Shown: positions 57,138 to 64,000 of the stretch, piece by piece | Numbering within the stretch: position 1 is the first letter of the stretch | How the letters are laid out: each line of letters opens with the position of its first letter | Origin: Chloroflexota bacterium | Lineage (GTDB): Bacteria > Chloroflexota > Anaerolineae > Aggregatilineales > Aggregatilineaceae | Direction of reading: 5' to 3' | Length of the DNA stretch: 64,000 nt | NCBI GenBank assembly: GCA_012729765.1 | Contig: JAAYCM010000119.1 | Coordinates: 1-64,000, forward strand | Translations under genes and position numbers: made by a program | The notes under the pieces: model-generated | The model's input: only the letters and a program-made list of their open reading frames with translations | The model's database searches: none | Told to the model about the DNA's origin: nothing

Positions 57138-58937
57138 ATGGAACGCTATCAGGACAGCAAGCTGTACCGCATCCGACACTCTGCCGCGCACGTGATGGCG
57201 CAGGCGGTGCTGGAGAAATTTCCCGACGCCAAGATCGCGATCGGGCCGCCGATCGAGGACGGATTCTATTACGACTTCGATCTGCCGCGCCCGCTGACGG
57301 AAGCCGACCTGGCTGAGATCGAGCAGCGGATGCGCGCGATCATCGGCGAGAGGCACGAATTCAAGCGGCGTGAGGTCAGCGCCGACGAAGCCCGCACGCT
57401 GTTTAAGGACCAGCCCTATAAGCTCGAATTGATCGACGGGCTGGCCGCCGGCGAGGTGGACGAGTACGGCGAAAAGACCAGCGAGCCGGTCGTGATCAGC
57501 ACCTACACCCAGGACTCGTTCGAGGACCTGTGCCGGGGGCCGCATGTCGCCACCACCGCCGAGATCAATCCCGACGCGATCAGCATCACCTTCAAAGCGC
57601 CGGCGGGCGCATACTGGCGCGGCGACGAAAACCGCGAGATGCTGACGCGCATCTACGGCACGGCCTGGGAATCAGCCGCCGACCTGGAAGATTATCTGCA
57701 CCGGCTGGAAGAAGCCCGCAAACGCGATCACCGGCTGCTGGGCCAGGAACTGGGCCTGTTCACCTTCAACCAGACGGTCGGGAAGGGCCTGCCGCTGTGG
57801 AAGCCCAAAGGCGCGATTTTGCGCGATCTGCTGGAGCGCTTCCTGCGCGAGGTGCAGATCGATCACGGCTACCAGCCGGTGCTGACGCCGCATATCGCCC
57901 GTGTCAGGATGTTCGAAATTTCCGGGCACTATCCTTACTATAAGGACAGCCAGTACGCGCCTTTCGAAGTCGAGGGCGATCTGTACATGCTCAAGCCGAT
58001 GAACTGCCCGCATCACATCCATATCTACAGCGACGAGCTGCACTCGTACCGCGATCTGCCGATCCGCTTCGCCGAATTCGGCACGGTCTACCGCTACGAG
58101 AAGTCGGGCGAGCTGCACGGCCTGACGCGCGTGCGCGGCTTCACCCAGGACGACGCGCACATCTTCTGCACGCCGGAGCAGCTTGAGGACGAGTTCGTCG
58201 CCGTGATCGATCTGGTCGAGTTCATTCTCAACGGCCTGGGGCTGACCGACTACCGCGCGCGGGTGGGCATCCGCGACCCAGAGAGCGACAAGTATGTCGG
58301 CTCGGATGAAAACTGGGAGAAAGCGGCCCAGGCGATCATCAATGCTGCCCACCGCAAGAATCTCAACTTCACGGTTGAGGAAGGCGAAGCGGCCTTCTAT
58401 GGTCCCAAGCTGGACTTCATCATCCGCGACGCCGTCAAGCGCGAGTGGCAGGTGAGCACGGTCCAGGTCGATTACAACCTGCCGCAGCGCTTCCAGTTGG
58501 AATACGTCGGCGAGGACAACGAGCGCCACCAGCCGATCATGATCCACCGCGCGCTGTATGGCAGCATGGAGCGCTTCGTTGCGCTGATGATCGAGCACTA
58601 TGCCGGGGCGTTCCCGGCGTGGATGGCCCCGGTGCAGATGGTGCTGATCCCGATTGCCGACCGCCACCTGGACTATGCGCGCGACATCGCATCACAGCTC
58701 CGCGAGCACGGCTTCCGTGTCGAGGTGGACGACTCCCAGGGGCGCGTCGGCGCGAAGGTCCGCCAGGCGACCACGCAGAAAGTCCCCTGGATGCTGGTCG
58801 TGGGCGATCGTGACATCGCGCAGAGCGCGGTCAGTGTGCGGCTGCGCACGGGTGAAGACCTGGGCGCGATGCACGTCGCGGACTTCATCACGCTGGCCAA
58901 GACCATCGTCGCCAACAAGTCGCTGGCCCTGGCCTGA
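57138..58937 (+). CDS. thrS: Threonyl-tRNA synthetase, 599 aa, lacking the N-terminal TGS domain
   Basis: This enzyme charges tRNA-Thr. The editing domain begins immediately with RIRHSAAHVMAQAV (HxxxH) and continues with DLCRGPHV (Cys/His of the editing site). The class II core has motif 2 in RYEKSGELHGLTRVRGF. The zinc ligands are Cys in MNCPHH, His in DDAHIF and His in MIHRALYGS. Motif 3 is in ALYGSMERF. The anticodon-binding domain spans about residues 490-590. The usual TGS domain (about 60 residues) is absent. GAGGAGAG lies upstream of ATG. A perfect terminator at 58984-59013 follows. Confidence 0.97.
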   Translation: MERYQDSKLYRIRHSAAHVMAQAVLEKFPDAKIAIGPPIEDGFYYDFDLPRPLTEADLAEIEQRMRAIIGERHEFKRREVSADEARTLFKDQPYKLELIDGLAAGEVDEYGEKTSEPVVISTYTQDSFEDLCRGPHVATTAEINPDAISITFKAPAGAYWRGDENREMLTRIYGTAWESAADLEDYLHRLEEARKRDHRLLGQELGLFTFNQTVGKGLPLWKPKGAILRDLLERFLREVQIDHGYQPVLTPHIARVRMFEISGHYPYYKDSQYAPFEVEGDLYMLKPMNCPHHIHIYSDELHSYRDLPIRFAEFGTVYRYEKSGELHGLTRVRGFTQDDAHIFCTPEQLEDEFVAVIDLVEFILNGLGLTDYRARVGIRDPESDKYVGSDENWEKAAQAIINAAHRKNLNFTVEEGEAAFYGPKLDFIIRDAVKREWQVSTVQVDYNLPQRFQLEYVGEDNERHQPIMIHRALYGSMERFVALMIEHYAGAFPAWMAPVQMVLIPIADRHLDYARDIASQLREHGFRVEVDDSQGRVGAKVRQATTQKVPWMLVVGDRDIAQSAVSVRLRTGEDLGAMHVADFITLAKTIVANKSLALA

Positions 58938-58983
58938 TAGTCGGGGCGCACCTCGTATGCGCCCTGCTTGCCCAACCGAACAA

Positions 58984-59013
58984 CCGCTAACGCACTGCCT
59001 GCCGCGTTAGCGG
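58984..59013 (+). terminator. Terminator of thrS
   Basis: CCGCTAACGC (58984-58993) pairs perfectly with GCGTTAGCGG (59004-59013), followed by TGTTGTTTT. This marks the end of the thrS transcript. Confidence 0.85.
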
Positions 59014-59082
59014 TGTTGTTTTGCACCCCTGCTTTTTCTTGCTCGGCATGTTTGTCAACAACGAATATCGGGGAGAGATAAG

Positions 59083-59994
59083 GTGGCGGCATATACCGGA
59101 GAACTCGCGGCGCTGGCGACTGCGTTCTGTTGGAGCTTTACCTCGATCTTCTTCACGCTGTCGGGCCGGATGGTCGGCTCGCCGGTTGTCAACCGGACCC
59201 GCCTGCTGCTGGCGGTGGTGATGGTCAGCCTGATGCACTGGGTGCTGGAAGGCCAGCTTTTACCGCTCGATGCCGAGCCGTCGCGCTGGGGCTGGATGGG
59301 GCTTTCGGGCGTGGTCGGCTTTGTGATCGGCGACGCGTTTCTGTTCCAGGCGTTCGTGATGATCGGCCCGCGCCTGTCGATGCTGCTGATGGCGCTCAAC
59401 CCGGTGATGGGCGTCGTGCTGGCGTGGGCGCTGCTCTCGGAAGAGCTGGCCGTCATCGAGCTGGCCGGCATCTTCCTGACGATCGGCGGCGTGGCGTGGG
59501 TGCTGGCCGAGCGCCACCAGGGGACGAGCAGCCTGCCGGACGTGTCGCCGCGCTACTACCTGGTCGGCGTACTGTTTGGGCTGGGCGGCGCGCTGGGGCA
59601 GGCGTCGGGCCTGATCCTCTCCAAGCAGGGCCTCGAAGGCGATTTCTCCGCGCTCTCCGGCAACCTGATGCGTCTGATCGCCTCGACCAGCCTGATCTGG
59701 CTGCTGGCGATCGCGGCGGGCAAGGCCCGCTCGAACTTTCAGGCGCTCCAGGCGCACCCGCGCGCGATTCGCCTGCTGATCGGCGGGGCCATCGCCGGGC
59801 CGTTCATCGGCGTGTGGTTGTCGCTGATCGCGGTGCAACATGCGCCAGTTGGCATCGCCTCGACGCTGATGAGTCTCACGCCGGTCATCCTGCTGCCGCT
59901 GGGCCGTGTCTTCTTCAACGAGGCGATCAGCCAGCGCGCGATCGGGGGGACGCTGCTGGCGATGCTCGGCACGGCGATCCTGTTCCTCGCGTGA
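59083..59994 (+). CDS. EamA/DMT family transporter, 303 aa
   Basis: Ten membrane helices in two repeats of five are visible, each starting with a characteristic helix: LAALATAFCWSFTSIFFTLSG and LVGVLFGLGGALGQASGLI. LSMLLMALNPVMGVVLAW and IASTLMSLTPVILLPLGRVFFNE are the conserved helix 4/5 and 9/10 motifs, the latter with the EamA Pro. Members export amino acids, purines or other metabolites. GTG 59083 has GGGGAGAG upstream. The gene lies after the thrS terminator and may be independently transcribed. The substrate is unknown. Confidence 0.92.
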   Translation: MAAYTGELAALATAFCWSFTSIFFTLSGRMVGSPVVNRTRLLLAVVMVSLMHWVLEGQLLPLDAEPSRWGWMGLSGVVGFVIGDAFLFQAFVMIGPRLSMLLMALNPVMGVVLAWALLSEELAVIELAGIFLTIGGVAWVLAERHQGTSSLPDVSPRYYLVGVLFGLGGALGQASGLILSKQGLEGDFSALSGNLMRLIASTSLIWLLAIAAGKARSNFQALQAHPRAIRLLIGGAIAGPFIGVWLSLIAVQHAPVGIASTLMSLTPVILLPLGRVFFNEAISQRAIGGTLLAMLGTAILFLA

Positions 59995-60172
59995 TCGGGC
60001 GCGATATTGGCCCTGAGGCGCGCAGCGCGGTAGACTAAGCGCCGGAAACGGGTGAGGCTGGCGATAGCTGATTCCCCATCGGGAGCAACCCGGCAGCACG
60101 ATCTTCGCTCGACGGCGCAGGCGATCGCGGCCTGCTGCCTGCGGTGTACAGGTGAAATGGCAGTTGGTTTTG

Positions 60173-61369
60173 ATGCAGAATCCTTTGGAAACAATCCGCG
60201 CCGCCCACGATCTGACAATTGAGCTGGGGCCAACCACCTGGCGGTTGTATAACGGGGTGCAAAAACCCGACCAGCCCGGCGAGGCGTTTACGCTGGTCGA
60301 TGTGCGTGGCGACCGGATCGACTGTGCGCCGGCCTTTGCCCGCGCGCGGCGTCTGCCCAACGAGGGCCGGCTGGTCCCGGCGGATATTGCGCGCGTCGTG
60401 GTCGGGTGGGCGCCGGAGAGTCGCAACTGGCACCTGGGGCTGCTGTTGGCCGCGCGCCCCGATTCCGGCTACCGGATGCGCTGGTGTGGGCTGGCAAGCT
60501 GGCCGAGCGGCCACGCGACCGAATATATGACCCAGGCCAAGCTGGCCGGGCAGTCGCTGGCGCGCATCATCGAGCGGCCTTTCCGGCTGGTGCCTGCTCC
60601 GGCTGAGCCGCCCAACCCGCTGCTCGATACGCAGCCGATGGTCGATACACTGCCGCTGCCGACGCCCGCCGAGCAGGCCGAGAGCCGGATCGCGCTGCAA
60701 GGGCCGCCGTTCGAATTCGAGGACTGGACGCTCGTGGCCGTGCCCAAAGGGCTGGTCTGGCAGCGTTACGATCGCTGGGTATGGGCCGCCGGTTTTCGGA
60801 TTCTGGTCCTGCTGCTGCTGGCGATCCTGTTCGCGGTGCTGGGCCTGGGCGCGCGCACGAGCGGCCTGGCGCGGGTGCAGCCGGCGTGGCTGCCCTGGCT
60901 GGGGCTGGGTGTGGCGCTGCTGCTGGCCTATCTCGCCGCGCGCCAGTTGTGGACGTTCGTCACGCTGGCCGACGTGATCATCGATACGACCCGGCGCGAG
61001 GTGCGCCGCCAGAATCGGATGACCGGGCGTGTCGAGTGGCGCGTCCCCTTCGACGCGGTGGCCTATGTGCTGCTCTCGCAGACTCCGGCCCAGGCGCAGG
61101 GCCAGCCCGATCTCGACGCGAACATGAACGAAACCGTGCGCATCACGCAGGCTGTGTGGCTGCACGTTTACGACGGCCAGCGCTTCTGGCCACTGGTCGA
61201 GCTGGAGCAGGTCGAGGGGCGGAGCCGCGACTGGCGCGCGGTGCAGCACGCGCAGAAAACGCCCGGACGTCGCGGGCTGCGGCTGTTACAGTATGACACC
61301 CCGGCGCACCACGCCGCTAAAGTGCTGGCGAACACGATGGAAACTGACCTGTGGCTCGACGTGCGCTAG
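60173..61369 (+). CDS. Two-helix membrane protein of unknown function, about 398 aa
   Basis: It is not recognised. Residues 1-195 are soluble and mixed alpha/beta, with EAFTLVDVRGDRIDCAPAFARA and APESRNWHLGLLLAARPDSG. Two close membrane helices (FRILVLLLLAILFAVLGLG and LPWLGLGVALLLAYLAARQL) follow near residues 210-260. The C-terminal part has a PH-like run of strands (DVIIDTTRREVRRQNRMTGRVEW, FDAVAYVLLSQ). I chose ATG 60173; an in-frame GTG at 60152 adds seven residues, and neither has a strong ribosome site. A sensor- or scaffold-like protein is plausible from the domain order only. Confidence 0.75.
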   Translation: MQNPLETIRAAHDLTIELGPTTWRLYNGVQKPDQPGEAFTLVDVRGDRIDCAPAFARARRLPNEGRLVPADIARVVVGWAPESRNWHLGLLLAARPDSGYRMRWCGLASWPSGHATEYMTQAKLAGQSLARIIERPFRLVPAPAEPPNPLLDTQPMVDTLPLPTPAEQAESRIALQGPPFEFEDWTLVAVPKGLVWQRYDRWVWAAGFRILVLLLLAILFAVLGLGARTSGLARVQPAWLPWLGLGVALLLAYLAARQLWTFVTLADVIIDTTRREVRRQNRMTGRVEWRVPFDAVAYVLLSQTPAQAQGQPDLDANMNETVRITQAVWLHVYDGQRFWPLVELEQVEGRSRDWRAVQHAQKTPGRRGLRLLQYDTPAHHAAKVLANTMETDLWLDVR

Positions 61370-61439
61370 CGCCTTTGACTCTCCCGATCGCGTATGCTAC
61401 CATTCCGGCTTGACGCGGCGGAGCGGCGAGAGGTTTCCG

Positions 61440-61976
61440 ATGGGCTTTGATCCCTTTTCCAGTATTACCAACAGCCGGCACCCAACCCGAACGATATTAC
61501 TGCTGATCATTTTGATGACGCTGCCCTGTTACTGCCTGGGCGCGGTCCTGCTGGCGGTTGCGCCCGATGATCAGCGGCCAGGCGTTCAGCGCACGCAGGC
61601 TACCCTGGGCGGGGTGACGGCGACGCCCTTCCAGACGATGACGCGCACCCCCTTCAACACGGCGACGCGCACGCCCACCGGCGAACCGCTGCAAGCCACG
61701 CCGATCCAGGGCAATTTCCCGACTTCGCCGCCGCTGCCGACGTTCGCGCCGCCGCCGACTATCGCCCCCCAGCCGACCGTCGCCATCCCAACTGCTGCGC
61801 CGACGCTGACACCGACTGTCATCTTTATTCCGACCGATACACCGACGCTGATTCCGACCAACACGCTCGCGCCCACCGATCCCCCGCCCGCGCCCACCGA
61901 AGCGCCGCCGACCGATCCACCGACGGCGATCGGGGAGCCGCTCAATTTCGAAACCCCCACCCAGGAAGGGTCATAG
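61440..61976 (+). CDS. Membrane-anchored Pro/Thr-rich protein, 178 aa
   Basis: An N-terminal membrane helix (TILLLIILMTLPCYCLGAVLLAV) is followed by a long low-complexity tail of Thr, Pro and Ala with units such as TRTPFNTATRTPTG, PTDTPTLIPTNT and DPPPAPTEAPPTDPP. This is typical of secreted or surface stalks that may be O-glycosylated. ATG 61440 follows after a long open frame that overlaps the upstream gene. No enzyme motif is seen. It stops 2 bases before the start of the first M42 gene, so the two are likely cotranscribed. Confidence 0.65.
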   Translation: MGFDPFSSITNSRHPTRTILLLIILMTLPCYCLGAVLLAVAPDDQRPGVQRTQATLGGVTATPFQTMTRTPFNTATRTPTGEPLQATPIQGNFPTSPPLPTFAPPPTIAPQPTVAIPTAAPTLTPTVIFIPTDTPTLIPTNTLAPTDPPPAPTEAPPTDPPTAIGEPLNFETPTQEGS

Positions 61977-61978
61977 GT

Positions 61979-63058
61979 ATGCCGCTGGATGTCAAAACGC
62001 TGCTGAAAAAACTGAGCGAGGTTCCCGCGCCCAGCGGGCATGAAGGCCCGGTGCGCGATCTGCTGCGCGCCGAGTGGGCGGGCCTGGTGGACGCTTTCGA
62101 GACGGATCGCCTGGGCAGCCTGATCGCGCTCAAGCGCGGCTCCGGCCCGGAACCCCGCCGCAAGATTATGGTGTGCGCCCACATGGACGAGATCGGGCTG
62201 ATCGTGGCCGAGGTGCGCGATGGGTTCATCCTCACCGCGCCGCTGGGCGGCACCGATCCGCGTGTGCTGCTGATGCAGCCGGTGTTGGTGCACGGGCGGC
62301 GCGTGCTGGCGGGTGTGTTTGGGGCGGCCCCACCGCATATGGCGCGCGAGCGCGGGCAGTATCCCGGCTGGGACGATCTGTGGATCGACGTGGGTCTGCC
62401 GGCGGACGAAGTGGCGGAGCTGGTGCGCGTGGGCGATATCGTGACCTTCGACGTGTCCCCGGCGGAGCTGAAAGGCGATCGGCTGGTGGGTAAGTCGCTC
62501 GACAACCGCGCCTCGGTCGCCGCCGTAACGGTGTGCCTGGACGAGCTGACGCGCGTCACCCACGCCTGGGATGTGGTCGCCGTCGCGTCGGTTCAGGAAG
62601 AAGTCGGCAGCCTGGGGGCGCTCACCGCGGCCTACCAGGTCCAGCCCGACGTGGCGATCGCGGTAGACGTGACCTTTGGCGCGCAGAGCGGCGCAGGCGA
62701 CGATGAGTCATTCGATCTGGGCGGCGGGCCGACACTCAGCGTCGGGCCGAATTTCCATCCCCGGCTGGTCAAACAGGCACGCGAGGCAGCCCGCGGCCTG
62801 GAGATGAAGCTCCAGATCGAGACGCTGCCGGGCGACAGTGGGACCGATGCCTGGGTGATTCAGGTCAGCCGCGAGGGCGTGCCCACGATCCTGTTTGGGA
62901 TGCCGATTCGCAACATGCATACCCCGGTCGAAATCGTCGATGTGCGCGACGTAACGCGGGCGGGCCGGCTGATGGCGGCGCTGATTGCCCGGATGACGCC
63001 CGACTTTCTGGACACGATTGCCTGGCCGCTGCCGGACTCACAGACGGAGCCGAACTGA
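61979..63058 (+). CDS. M42 family (glutamyl aminopeptidase/endoglucanase-like) metallopeptidase A, 359 aa
   Basis: This is a dinuclear metal aminopeptidase of the TET/FrvX group. Ligands and catalytic residues are in VCAHMDEIGLIV (His, Asp), GKSLDNRASVAAV (bridging Asp), VASVQEEVGSLGA (catalytic Glu and metal Glu), VAIAVDVTFG (Asp) and NMHTPVEIVD (His). The domain with AVLxxPPH-like insertions is present. Members cleave N-terminal residues from peptides as large dodecameric particles. The TGA overlaps the ATG of a second M42 gene. It follows a Pro/Thr-rich membrane protein by 2 bases. Confidence 0.93.
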   Translation: MPLDVKTLLKKLSEVPAPSGHEGPVRDLLRAEWAGLVDAFETDRLGSLIALKRGSGPEPRRKIMVCAHMDEIGLIVAEVRDGFILTAPLGGTDPRVLLMQPVLVHGRRVLAGVFGAAPPHMARERGQYPGWDDLWIDVGLPADEVAELVRVGDIVTFDVSPAELKGDRLVGKSLDNRASVAAVTVCLDELTRVTHAWDVVAVASVQEEVGSLGALTAAYQVQPDVAIAVDVTFGAQSGAGDDESFDLGGGPTLSVGPNFHPRLVKQAREAARGLEMKLQIETLPGDSGTDAWVIQVSREGVPTILFGMPIRNMHTPVEIVDVRDVTRAGRLMAALIARMTPDFLDTIAWPLPDSQTEPN

Positions 63059-64000
63059 TGACAACCCTGCTGCGCGAGCTGTGCGACGCGATTGGCGTCT
63101 CCGGCGACGAAGATGCCGTGCGCGACCTGATCCTGAACGCGATCCGCGATCACGTCACGGACATCCGCATCGACGCGATGGGCAATGTGCTGGCCGTGCG
63201 GCGCGGCACCGGCGCAGCCGATCTGCGTGTGATGGCGGCGGCCCATATGGACGAAGTCGGCCTGATGGTCAAGGGCTTCGACAGCGACGGCACGATCCGT
63301 TTTGCGGCGGTCGGCGGGCTTGACCCGCGCATTCTGCCGGGCACGCGCGTGCTGGTCGGCCCGGATCGCGTGCCGGGTGTGATCAACTGGGCGCCGATTC
63401 ACCTCAACTCCTCGGAGAGAACGGTTGGCATCGAGCGGCTGCGGATCGATATCGGCGCGTCGAGCCGGGACAGCGCGCAGGATGCCGCCAGCCCTGGTGA
63501 CCGGATCGCCTTCGACAGCCATCTGGTCGAGTTGGGGCCGACGGTGCGCGGCAAGGCGCTCGACGATCGTGCCGGGTGCGCCGCGCTGATCGCACTGGTG
63601 CAGGGCGAGCCGTTCCCGTTCGATCTGCATGTCGCCTTTACCGTGCAGGAAGAGGTTGGGCTGCGCGGCGCGCGGGTGGCCGCCCAGCGCATCCAGCCGG
63701 ATATTGCTTTTGTGCTGGAGACGACCGCCTGCCACGATCTGCCCCAGGACCCCGACGAGCCGGATCAGACGACGATCACGCGGCTCGGCGCTGGCCCGGC
63801 GATCACGGTCATGGATCGCTCGATGATCAGCGATCAGCGGTTGGTGCGGCATCTGGTCGCGGTGGCCGAGGCGGAAAATATCCCGCACCAGTTCCGCTCG
63901 CCGCAGCATGCCGGCGGGACGGATGCGGGCACGATTCACCTGAGCAGCGGCGGGGTTCCGAGCGTCGTTGTCGCCAACCCGTGCCGCTATCTGCACAGCC
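63058..64000 (+). CDS. M42 family metallopeptidase B (partial, runs off the right edge)
   Basis: The frame from ATG 63058 is open to the end of the window (about 314 residues), so only the C terminus is missing. Motifs match the M42 group: AAHMDEVGLMV, ALDDRAGCAAL and VQEEVGLRGA. The region before ATTACHDLP reads VLETTACHD, with Glu in place of the Asp seen in peptidase A. CRYLHS contains the C-terminal metal His. It overlaps peptidase A by one base (ATGA), so the two are coupled. Sequence identity between the two is limited, implying different substrate preferences and not a recent duplication. Confidence 0.92.
   Translation, partial: MTTLLRELCDAIGVSGDEDAVRDLILNAIRDHVTDIRIDAMGNVLAVRRGTGAADLRVMAAAHMDEVGLMVKGFDSDGTIRFAAVGGLDPRILPGTRVLVGPDRVPGVINWAPIHLNSSERTVGIERLRIDIGASSRDSAQDAASPGDRIAFDSHLVELGPTVRGKALDDRAGCAALIALVQGEPFPFDLHVAFTVQEEVGLRGARVAAQRIQPDIAFVLETTACHDLPQDPDEPDQTTITRLGAGPAITVMDRSMISDQRLVRHLVAVAEAENIPHQFRSPQHAGGTDAGTIHLSSGGVPSVVVANPCRYLHS

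Overview
The window looks like a GC-rich bacterial chromosome, most likely Chloroflexota (Anaerolineae-like). That placement is inferred from the style of the proteins: very large multi-GAF kinases, WD40-like/TolB propellers with Ig-like domains, secreted tandem-PDZ proteins, a UMF1 transporter, a T-box leader and a MutL-like ASKHA protein. It rests on no database search.

Region 1 (1-4053) is a lower-GC accessory segment abutting the 3' end of a tRNA-Gly(GCC) gene (4054-4124, minus). It carries the tail of a coiled-coil gene, an unknown 163-aa protein, a primase-polymerase (Prim-Pol) replication protein, a DUF5681-like small protein, a small minus-strand gene, several perfect hairpins and three 11-bp-spaced repeats next to the tRNA. 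It looks like one end of an integrated element whose integrase, if any, lies to the left of the window.

Region 2 (4213-14128, minus) holds a small membrane protein, a LysE exporter and an eight-gene carbohydrate locus: ROK protein, ABC solute-binding protein, two permeases, two Gfo/Idh/MocA oxidoreductases, a NagA-type deacetylase and a DapA/NanA-family lyase. No ABC ATPase is present, so one must be shared from elsewhere. The gene set fits uptake and breakdown of an N-acetylated amino sugar.

Region 3 (14491-36654) is a mix of signalling and housekeeping genes: a PAS/GAF histidine kinase with a degenerate receiver, an SO_0444/ArsP-like permease, two TolB-like propeller proteins, a UMF1-type MFS protein with an inserted beta-sandwich domain, a five-PDZ secreted protein, an OmpR-type two-component pair, small hydrolases, an MFS transporter, an esterase, a GNAT enzyme and a membrane coiled-coil protein. 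Five copies or fragments of a MITE-like repeat family sit at gene ends here and in region 2. They have CTAG-bounded inverted termini, and at several genes the element end supplies the TAG stop codon.

Region 4 (36830-55686, minus) starts with PspA and then has two striking modules. The first is a sensory operon (44781 down to 37741): an AAA/STAND-like ATPase fused to a winged helix, a six-GAF histidine kinase, and a receiver-kinase hybrid. The second is an eight-gene, tightly packed operon (55686 down to 45014): a small protein, a DUF6754-like membrane protein, two further membrane proteins, a 1234-aa protein with many PDW-type linear motifs, a MutL/GlmL-like ASKHA protein, a beta-rich protein with a KOW-like end, and a bitopic surface protein ending in MPDTG plus a membrane helix. 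I regard this second operon as the best candidate for an undescribed envelope-associated system.

Region 5 (55871-64000, plus) begins with a T-box riboswitch ahead of a 116-aa unknown gene. It continues with a small gene and thrS (ThrRS without a TGS domain), a DMT transporter, two unknown membrane proteins and two overlapping M42 aminopeptidase genes, the last running off the window.
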